DNA from: Arion vulgaris
Taxonomy: Eukaryota; Mollusca; Gastropoda; Stylommatophora; Arionidae
DNA length: 64,000 nucleotides
Direction of reading: 5' to 3'
Assembly (NCBI GenBank): GCA_020796225.1
Contig: CM036765.1
Location: forward strand, 32,826,066 to 32,890,065
Shown here in pieces: positions 56,850 to 64,000 of this stretch (position 1 is its first letter; every line of letters starts with the position of its first letter). The position numbers and the translations under genes were made by a program. The notes below the pieces were generated by a model. The model made no database searches. It saw nothing but the letters and a program-made list of their open reading frames with translations, and was not told the origin of the DNA.

Positions 56850-58430
56850 TCTTCTTGTCGATCGCCCTTAGACTGATGTACCAGATCTCCCCATAAATCT
56901 CATTCAAGTGGAAATCTGATTCATGCAGCCTTAGCATGGGTGTGTTTTCGTCACATCTTCAGTGCCATTTGGAGCTATGGTGCTTATCCTTCGGCGATGT
57001 GTCCGGTTTCACCCAGCATTTACTGGGTTTGCTCTCCGTCAGCCATGGCTGTCTCCAGCCGACCTGCAAGGCAGCAGGTTGCTATTTTCTTTTAGGGTAG
57101 CTACCCTTAGACAACCTTCCCTCCCGGGATGTTGAGCGTCATCTGCCCAGGTTACCAGTCTTTTTTTTGACTACTTGGTTAGCCTGCCGTCCAGTTTTTG
57201 TAGCGGTTTGCTCGCTAGGCTTTGATTGTCCCCAATCTAACTACAGGGTGTTCAAGATAATTGCAGCCCCATTGACAAATCGAAAGTTGCCAGATAACCT
57301 ATCGCGTTGTGTCTATTTACTAATTAAACCAGTTCTGACTAGCTCGTCCTACTTGTTCATCGTCCCTTCCCGCACTACAATTACATACCGTCACACAATC
57401 TTGACCTTCTTCTTCTTTGCGTTCGTTCTTCACGACCAATTTTAATCACTCTTTGTGATATGTTTGATCTTTGCCAAGAACGTGTATACGTTGCACATTG
57501 GTTTGGTAGGCCCCTAAATGCATAGACTTCTACACGTTTAGGACATGTGCATCCGATTTCAGCCAAACCTCCTTAGTCGCCTCTTACGACATGTGTGGCA
57601 GGTAACAGTGGTTCTATTCTTTACACCCCAAATTTGGGCCCGTAACCACTGGGTGAATCTTGACCTATACTACGTCATAGCTGAACCTCATTTTCATACA
57701 TATATGCCAGATTAGCTCCATTCACAGACTTCTTTTATCTTGAACAACCTGTACAAGGCAGTAGTAGTTCTCTGTGATGAGAAATGCGATTTTTGTTCTT
57801 TGGATGGAGACCCCATCTTCGAGGCTGCACTGAGTTCAAGCCTCTGCTGGGCTTTCCAGTTTTTCTACACATTTGGGTGGTCCGCTCACCCCTACGTTTG
57901 CCATGCCTTTTCGTCGCTTCACCACCAGCACCGTGCTTGTTTGCCCCACCGGTGGGCTCACCTGTGTGTTGTCCATATGTGTGTTCGCTTTACCTCGGTG
58001 CCCGTTCACCATGTTTATCAGGCCTCTCACCGTGCTCACATCCACTATGCCTCAAGACTGTTAGGACATGCACCTAAATTCGGGCCCCTACCTCAGGGCT
58101 CTGAGTTTTGCCCCATGTGGGCCCACGTCTCGTCTCTGGATGCACCTCATCCCTTTATCGCCATTTACTCCAGGAGAGTTTGCATTCGTTCATCTATGGC
58201 TACGCTATTATTCCTTACGTTTCAGCAGCCATTTGGGCAACTTTCATCGAATTTCGGCCAGGAGATGCATGCATTTGGTGAAGAGATTTTGGACCTGCGT
58301 TACTTTTCCGTGCTTGCACTACTACCACTGCCTGTAGCACTCCCTCGATCCCTACCCTCTTAGCCAGACAGGAAGCCAGCATTTTATTTACTAGGATAGC
58401 TTGCCCTAGAATTGCTCTCTACGATCATCT
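56850..58430 (-). repeat. GC-richer element of unknown type, split by SINE-A
   Basis: This stretch is clearly less AT-rich than its surroundings. On the minus strand its end at about 56850 is ...CGACAAGAAGAAG, the same tail type as the GAAGAAG elements, and near 57110 it has GGGTAGCTACCC, reminiscent of SINE-B. The SINE-A at 57407-57655 with its duplication shows that left and right parts were continuous. A 207-codon plus-strand frame (57740-58363) and shorter minus-strand frames have no recognised domain. It may be a retroposon about 1.3 kb long. Confidence 0.5.
57407..57655 (-). mobile_element. SINE-A copy, full length
   Basis: Minus strand, flanked by a perfect 10-bp duplication AATCTTGACC at 57397-57406 and 57656-57665. 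The tail is GCAAAGAAGAAGAA. Confidence 0.9.
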
Positions 58431-58626
58431 TTCGCAGTATATTTGGTCTTTATGATCTACGCCAAAGAGTATGTGCACCCTTTCTGATTGTGAGGTCATT
58501 CCGTTCCCGATACTATTTCATCTAAAGATTCATTTTAGAAAGATTTTTTAGCTGAAGGCTCTTTTGAAAGTTTATTAATTTGAAGATTCAAAGTTCTATT
58601 TTTGTTAAAACTTTATTTGTTTGCAG

Positions 58627-58813
58627 CATAAGTGTTCGTCACCACAACTTTGATGGGGACGTACAAAGCAAAACTAATGTTTCGATGATAACAAGAGAAG
58701 ATGAATCTCACAGCTATATCCTATCGTACAGCAATTATGGATTCCGTGTTTCTACAGGATTATCTATTCTTGGACCATGTGCTTTTTTCCCCCGAGCTGT
58801 TTTACACTGGAAC
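58627..58813 (+). CDS. NDUFAF3: NDUFAF3-like complex I assembly factor, internal exon 1
   Basis: NDUFAF3 works with NDUFAF4 in the mitochondrial matrix to assemble the Q module of respiratory complex I. After the acceptor TTTGTTTGCAG the exon reads (one base completing a codon) ISVRHHNFDGDV, then ESHSYILSYSNYGFRVS and GLSILGPCAFFPRAVLHWN. This parallels the human protein's YIDSYNSRGFMING and VLGPCALLPHSVVQWNV. The donor is AAC|GTAAGT, phase 0. The mitochondrial presequence must come from an exon further upstream, which was not identified. Confidence 0.85.
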
Positions 58814-59384
58814 GTAAGTTTATCAATTTAAGCATGCTTGATATGCAGTACTAGGGACAGGATGTTGTGTAAAGTTATGATCACCTAATTCTGTCATTAA
58901 AGTACTTTAGTAATAAAGATGAAGAAGATTATGTCAGATATGTATATTCTGGTATGTACATTTAGTTGAGAATTCAGGTATTCTGTAGCTGAAGTGCGCT
59001 TTTAAGGTTGCAGCACTAAGCTTTGAAACTGCAGTTAAGATTGAAGAAGGTAAATATAAATTAAATCAGGAACAAGTTTTACTAATATAAGTAAATAATA
59101 CCTTAATAGAAACAGGTATACAGCGACTGATATTAAAACGATAGGCAAGATGTGGAAAGTATTGAAATGGCAAGAAAGAGGAAGAGCTGGAAGTTTGTTG
59201 AAAACCTGTGCTCCGCTGGGAGTTGAAGGGGAAGAAGAAAAGGTATAGGATGTTAGACCATTCTCAACAATGTTCTTATTTTAAAATTATTTCCATTCTA
59301 TGTTGTTTTGTTAGATTAATTTTTCATTATTCCTTTATGCTTACAAAGAAATTTCTTCTTCTTTGCATTCAGTTTTGTATTCTC

Positions 59385-59860
59385 GTCTAAACCATGAGAT
59401 GGATTGCTTCTTTGAAGTTGCATGTCAGTTGAAGTTCCTCGAGAGTTCCCCATAGCTTGCTATGTAAGCTTCGTTCATGAGGCCATGTTTCATTGGTGTA
59501 TGTATGCTAGACATGACTGCAGGATGTGCTCTGGAGTCTGTGTTTCAGTTTGACATGCATACTGTGCAGTCTGAACAGTCTTTACTCTGTGCAAGAAACC
59601 TTCAATAACCTGCTCTGCTATTTTCTTTCAGAGTTAGTGATCATAACCTAGCTCACAATTAGAAATAGTTGTCTTTTGCACATGGCCATTGAGTTATTTG
59701 TATATGTTGATTTCTTTGCGTCAATAATGGCTGACACATTCTGTTTCTGTGGATAATATTTTAGAGTTTGTTCTCTAGACAGTTGCAGCCCCCTGCTAAT
59801 GAGATCTGTCTTCCTGGTTTTGTCTAGAGTTGTCCTATGTTAGAGGATTTATGCCTTTGG
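59385..59860 (-). mobile_element. LINE tail fragment in an NDUFAF3 intron
   Basis: The minus strand reads WPHERSLHSKLWGTLEELQL followed by TCNFKEAI, matching the segment after the LQDCP motif in the RNase H-bearing LINEs (WP....VQDKLYG...). Upstream similarity is poor. Confidence 0.5.
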
Positions 59861-60050
59861 GCACACCAACTCAGGATTTTGTACAATGTGTGCTTCCTGG
59901 ATACTATAGCTTAATCTCTGTATACTTGGGAAAAGTGTCATGGAAGTAGAAAACAAGAAAAAATATGTTCTCCTTAAGGAAGAAAGAAGACTGCTATTTG
60001 TCTCATGGACGGCTTGGTTCAAATAGGGTGATTGAATCCTTGGTACAAAC

Positions 60051-60306
60051 TTCTTCTTTGAATGCTCCATATCGACCACTTGTTAACCACTTTTGTGATT
60101 TGTATGTGATCTGAGCCTAAGAGCGATTGTTTGTTGTGTCAATGATGCGCCTACAAGTAGGCAAGCACATCCGATTTCTGCGATGCTTTTTATTTACTGG
60201 GTAGCTTCCCTAGGCTCCTACCTCAGTCGCCTCTTGCGACATGCCTTGTAGGTCGCAGTGTTACTATTCTTTGCTCCCCTTGTGAGCCTCGGCAACACAC
60301 AGGCAT
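60051..60306 (-). mobile_element. SINE-B copy, full length
   Basis: Minus strand. The tail complement TTCTTCTTTGAATGCTCC lies at the left and the head complement GGCAACACACAGGC at the right. A perfect 11-bp duplication TTGGTACAAAC lies at 60040-60050 and 60307-60317. Confidence 0.9.
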
Positions 60307-60639
60307 TTGGTACAAACAATCTTGGACTACTCACATAAATAATGCAAATCAAGGCAGCTATTATGAAACAGTCAAGTGGAAGCCACCGCAACAGTAACCC
60401 AAATGATCCAATAAACTCTCACAAAAGCAAAAGACCTCAATATTAATACTCAAGACAGGTACAAGCGCTGTAGTCACATGTACAGGAAGTTTAATACCAA
60501 CAAATTTGAGGTCTCCTCCTGTGATCAAATGCAGCAGAACACTGCTGACATGTCACAGTAATTTCATAGAGGCCTCTTGTCTACTAATCTAATGATCACT
60601 GGTTAGAAGATAGAAGAAGCTCCATCTGAAGCACATGTC

Positions 60640-61500
60640 CTCAACAACCATTCAATTCTGTTGTGCTATTCTTTCAAAGGCTTTCCATGTCCTGCCAATG
60701 TCCATTTCCAGCTTTCTTCTCCATGAATATTTTGTTCATCCTGTTTCTTTCCCTCTAGTTTCCAGAACAAGAACAATCATGGTGTACTATTTGCTGGTCT
60801 TTTTAATTTTGGTTCTATCCATCTTCTTTTCTTAAGCTCTCATTTTAGTGGTACTTGTTTGGTTCCTTTATTTTAAGTTCTTCATTAGTAACCTTGTCAT
60901 ATCATTCCAACCTTTCTATTCTACATGAGAACCCATTTATGAAAGCCTGTATCTTTTTTTTGGTGGTCATTTTTGTTGTTCTCCATGTTTTACGAGTCAT
61001 ACATGAGTATTTAGAGACTTTTATTAGTTGTTTGTGTGAATTCAAATTTTGTATATCTGTTTCCCACGTGTAATCTGGTTATTGTTTATTGCATTTATTC
61101 TCATGATCCTTTATTTGTCTTTGTTAAAACTAACTGTGACTTTAAAAAATATTTTAATTTTGTCTAGGATCTGGAAAAGAAAAGCTAGCTCATCTGCAAA
61201 ATCTAGATCCTTAAGCTGTGTAGTCATAGTCCACTTTATCTAATTTCTCTTATCTAATTTTTGTATTCATAATTCTGTCGACGTCCAGTAAAAATAGAAA
61301 TGGTGTTTTGAGGCATCCCTGCGCAGCCCCATTCTTTTCTTTAATGTTTCTATGAGTTGTCTTTCATTTTTGTTGTCCTTTTATGTTAATGAACTTGAGA
61401 AGACTTCATAATACTACAACCTCTTCCTGATTGCTTCTTTATCTAAATTATGTAAAAACTGTTTCATAATCTACAAATCCAATGCAGCGTGAGAGCTCAA
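60640..61500 (-). mobile_element. LINE reverse transcriptase fragment
   Basis: The minus strand, with frameshifts, reads IGFVDYETVFT, KNGAAQGCLKTPFLFLL and DVDRIMN (compare F.DFEKAFD and VRQGCLLSPFLFLL..D.IM). Further down a decayed LD.AD-type stretch follows. Strongly decayed. Confidence 0.6.
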
Positions 61501-61522
61501 TTCTAAACTTTGTTCTACTGAT

Positions 61523-61790
61523 AGGCACAGTGCTGCTGTCTGGTCAGTGCTGACCTTAAATCACACACATCACCGCGGGCTCAATTCCACAGTGGGCGTG
61601 GAATATTTTTCCGACCGTAACAGCTCTCAGGTCCACCCAGCCTCAATTAGGTTACAGGAAAAGCACTGTGAAGTAAAGGTGGTCAACGGGATGTTTTCCA
61701 CATCACTCATCCTGATGATGGAAAATATGGGCCTAACACCGTATTACCCAATGTACCTCAAGGTATAAAAAAGGGTTTTCCTTCCTTCCT
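61523..61790 (+). mobile_element. SINE-G copy
   Basis: A decayed A box at GGCACAGTGCTGCTGTCTGG and a good B box in GGGCTCAATTCC. The 3' part ATATGGGCCTAACACCGTAT is shared with 28484-28762. Confidence 0.68.
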
Positions 61791-61949
61791 AGTATAAACT
61801 GTGACATCATTAAGTCAAACAGCCGTAAGTCTTAGTCTGCTGGACATAATCAAACCAAATGTGTTTAGTACATTTTTTTAAAACAATGTAATGTTTAGTA
61901 GCAGCAATCGTCTGTAAAAGTGAAATTGTTTATTCTATAAATCCTACAG

Positions 61950-62016
61950 GTCTTTTCAGCAGACAAAATTACTCCAGAGTCTCTGTCACTCTTCTGTCTA
62001 CTGGAACCCAAGCTAG
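61950..62016 (+). CDS. NDUFAF3: NDUFAF3-like complex I assembly factor, internal exon 2
   Basis: After the acceptor ATCCTACAG the exon encodes VFSADKITPESLSLFCLLEP plus KL and one base. This corresponds to human ...VGSHQDITEDSFSLFWLLEP. The donor is TAG|GTATGC. Phase 0 in and phase 1 out fits both neighbouring exons exactly. The 67-nt exon is too short to appear as an open-frame call, so its identification rests on similarity, phase and splice sites. Confidence 0.85.
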
Positions 62017-62167
62017 GTATGCCATATTACATTAATGTCTATACTATGTGTGTATACAGTGAACTACTACCATGTGATAGAACAAAGACAGTATATAAGA
62101 TGAAATTTAATCTCGATCAGATGAGACAACGTTGAAATACATAGACAATACTTCAAGCAAACATAAT

Positions 62168-62397
62168 TAATTTCTCTTTGCTCAGTTGTCAGTAATATCT
62201 ACAGATAATTAATTTCTCTTTGTCCAGTCATCAGTAATATCTACAGATAATGTACTTTCTATTTGTTCAGTCATCAGTAATATCTACAGATAATTAGTTT
62301 CTCTTTGTTCAGTCGTCAGTAATATTTACAGGTAATTAATTTCTCTTTGTTCAGTCGTTGGTAATATCTACAGATAATTATTAATTGCTCTGTGTTC
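62168..62397 (+). repeat. 42-bp minisatellite, first block
   Basis: About 5.5 units of AATTTCTCTTTGTTCAGTCG followed by TCAGTAATATCTACAGATAATT. The array continues at 62876 after an insertion. Confidence 0.93.
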
Positions 62398-62399
62398 AT

Positions 62400-62872
62400 C
62401 ATCAAGTAGCTTGTCTCTTCCTAAACTTGGCTCCTATGACAGCAGTCCTGAAAAAACTCTCTGTTCTGTGCAAGATGGCCGGCATCAGCAGCAGTCATTG
62501 GCTGAAATCAGATGCACATGTCCTAAACGTGTAGAAGTCTATTCATTTAGGGCCTACAAAATCAATGTGCAACGTATACAAGTTCTTGGCAAAGATCAAA
62601 CATATCACAAAGAGTGATTAAAATTGGTCGTAAAGAAAGAACACGAATTGAAGAAGCAGCAGTCATTCTCAGATTGTCAATGACATCTTGCACCCATCGT
62701 CTTCTAGGTACTTTATCATGGGTTTCTTGGCAGTATAAGAAGGTAGTTTGCCATTGCTTTCCTTCTGGGCAGTGACTTTTCTAGTCGGAGATCGCAGCCA
62801 TTGTCTTTACAATTGAGATCATCTTCCTACCATCCAAGAGTGGAGACCATTACCAGCAATAAGCGCTGCTGT
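62400..62872 (-). mobile_element. LINE tail inserted in the minisatellite, itself split by SINE-A
   Basis: The outer segments match the LINE tail at 13330-13505 (CAAGTAGCTTGTC, CATGACAGCAGTCCTGAAAA) and, in complement, encode VQDVIDNLRMTAA. The minisatellite phrase CTGTGTTCA is found on both sides, as a duplication or as repeat-unit sequence. Confidence 0.7.
62500..62655 (+). mobile_element. SINE-A copy, 5' truncated
   Basis: Begins inside the family at GGCTGAAATCAGATGCACAT and ends ACACGAATTGAA. A perfect 12-bp duplication GCAGCAGTCATT lies at 62488-62499 and 62656-62667. Confidence 0.9.
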
Positions 62873-62875
62873 GTT

Positions 62876-63262
62876 CAGTGTCAGTAATATCTACAGATAA
62901 TTCATTTCTATGTGTTCAGTCGTCGGTAATATCTACAGATAATTCATTTCTTTGTGTTCAGTCGTCAGTAATATCCACAGATAATTAATTTCTCTGTGTT
63001 AACCAATCAATAATATCTACATATTATTAATTTCTCTGTGTTCGGTTGTCAGTAATATCTACAGATAATTAATTTCTCTGCGTTCAGTAGTCAGTAATAT
63101 CTACAGATAATTAATTTTTTTATGTGTTCAGTCGTTGATAATATCTACAGATAATTAATTTCTCTGTGTTCAGTCGTCGATAATATCTACAGATAATTAA
63201 TTTCTCTGCGTTCAGTAGTCAGTAATATCTACAGATAATTAATTTCTATGTGTTCAGTCATC
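62876..63262 (+). repeat. 42-bp minisatellite, second block
   Basis: About 9 further units, with variants such as TCTGCGTTCAGTAGTCAG appearing twice. It lies in the NDUFAF3 intron, ending about 45 bp before the next exon. Confidence 0.93.
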
Positions 63263-63305
63263 TGTAACCTTTACAAACAGATCTGTGTCTTATATTTATC
63301 TTTAG

Positions 63306-63406
63306 ATATTCTTATCATTGGCAAGGGTGACTGGGATGCAAAAGTTGACAATAAAATTTTCCTGTATCTGCGTAGTAGAAACATCAATGTAGAAATTCTA
63401 CCTACG
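63306..63406 (+). CDS. NDUFAF3: NDUFAF3-like complex I assembly factor, internal exon 3
   Basis: After the acceptor TTTATCTTTAG the exon completes an Asp codon and reads ILIIGKGDWDAKVDNKIFLY, then LRSRNINVEILPT. Compare human EIVVVGTGDRTERLQSQVLQ and AMRQRGIAVEVQDT. The donor is ACG|GTAAGT, phase 0. The final exon (expected CATFNFL and the C-terminus) was not found before 64000; a stretch after TTTTTCTAG at 63902 is open for only 14 codons and does not match. Confidence 0.87.
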
Positions 63407-63503
63407 GTAAGTTCATGATATTGACACTTTCCTAATTGTTAAAGATCTTGATGTGTTATATATGCCTGTTTCAAGTTTAAAATACTGTATTCTGTAGTAG
63501 AAA

Positions 63504-63738
63504 GGGTACACAGACGAAGGATTGACTTAATTGCACTGAGTTTTACCCCATATGGCTCAGTTCCTTTCTGCAGAAATGGTGAGCCACCTGTCGAGAGTAT
63601 TGTATAAAACAGAAACTTTAGCTCTGGCAACAATCATAGGAATCTCTAGAAAAAATGAACTTGCGAACAGAACATTATGGAACCCACAACCTTCGGAACA
63701 CAATGCTGCAGCGTAACCACTAGCACACAGAGACCCTC
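63504..63738 (-). mobile_element. SINE-F copy
   Basis: Complement of the 17051-17294 family: a GGTTGTGGGTTCCATAATG-type B-box region, TTGCCAGAGCTAAAG and CATATGGGGTAAAACTCAGT. A 15-bp duplication with two mismatches (ATTCTGTAGTAGAAA at 63489-63503, ATTCTATAGAAGAAA at 63739-63753) bounds it. Confidence 0.85.
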
Positions 63739-64000
63739 ATTCTATAGAAGAAATTGCTTAGTTCTTCATATTAATCTTATCTAGAGTTCTCTGAAATGAG
63801 GCTTGTGTTTTTCTTCTTTCTGCCTGTTTTATTTCATGTGATGCCTCTAAGGGTTTCTTGTGCACAAGTAATTTCAGAGTTGTTTTCCTTATATTTTTCT
63901 AGGTTACTTGCTTCTTCAATACTGGACTATATGTTTATGAAATGTAGGGGGTTTACTTTACCTATCTTTTCCATTGATGTACATACCTTCTTACTAAACT

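Noticed and set aside
57740..58363. 207-residue plus-strand open frame as a host gene
   Set aside because: Composition (many His, Phe, Pro, Cys) and several equally open overlapping frames on both strands suggest GC-rich repeat DNA and not a protein. Kept only as part of an unclassified repeat.
63902..63947. Last NDUFAF3 exon after TTTTTCTAG
   Set aside because: The 14-codon frame VTCFFNTGLYVYEM does not match the conserved CATFNFL end; the real exon is probably beyond the window.

Overview
The window is 64 kb of AT-rich animal nuclear DNA. It shows GT-AG introns of several kilobases, two interrupted host genes and a very dense load of retrotransposons and DNA transposons. There is no bacterial-style gene packing. 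The Rho GTPase, the complex I assembly factor and the transposon families (RNase H-bearing non-LTR elements, other non-LTR elements with BovB-like reverse transcriptase tails, tRNA-derived SINEs, hAT, piggyBac, a TTAA-flanked element, a SPIN-like hAT) point to an invertebrate. A mollusc or an arthropod would fit; the sequence alone does not settle which.

Host genes. (1) A Rho1/RHOA-type small GTPase on the + strand. One first coding exon (21418-21573, residues 1-52) is followed by two alternative downstream modules. Module A is a single terminal exon (29451-29876, ends CAVL). Module B is two exons (38191-38340 and 44185-44455, ends CVVL). All junctions are phase 0 and sit at the RHOA intron positions. 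A and B encode the same 50 residues around switch II but differ at 22 silent sites there, and they diverge in the Rho insert helix and the C-terminal tail. Module B carries a 2-base deletion at about 44296 in this assembly. (2) Three exons of an NDUFAF3-like mitochondrial complex I assembly factor on the + strand (58627-58813, 61950-62016, 63306-63406). Its first and last exons are not identified or lie outside the window.

Mobile DNA. Local names used here: SINE-A (about 245 bp, head GCCCGAGTGGTTACCGGG), SINE-B (about 255 bp, head GCCCGTGTGGTGCCGGGG), SINE-C (about 510 bp, a SINE-A head fused to a LINE RNase H-downstream tail), SINE-D (about 150 bp, conserved only at its 3' part), and the tRNA-headed SINE-E, -F, -G, -H and a weaker -I. 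SINE-A, -B, -C and -D all end in a GAAGAAG tail. The RNase H-bearing LINE copies in the window end in the same kind of tail, so that LINE is the probable mobilising partner. Many copies have intact target-site duplications of 8-16 bp. DNA transposons include a decayed hAT element with a perfect 8-bp duplication (289-1190), piggyBac transposase remains (8100-8850), a SPIN-like hAT miniature element (23272-23641), an internally deleted TTAA-flanked element (39269-41429) and a short hAT end pair (54194-54351).

Layout. 1-21399: mobile-element mosaic with no host exon recognised. 21400-47476: the Rho gene with introns full of LINE, SINE and DNA elements. 47477-49209: a 73-bp minisatellite of about 24 units with higher-order structure. 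49210-58600: further LINE/SINE mosaic and a GC-richer repeat of unknown type. 58600-64000: the NDUFAF3-like gene, one intron of which holds a 42-bp minisatellite split by nested insertions.
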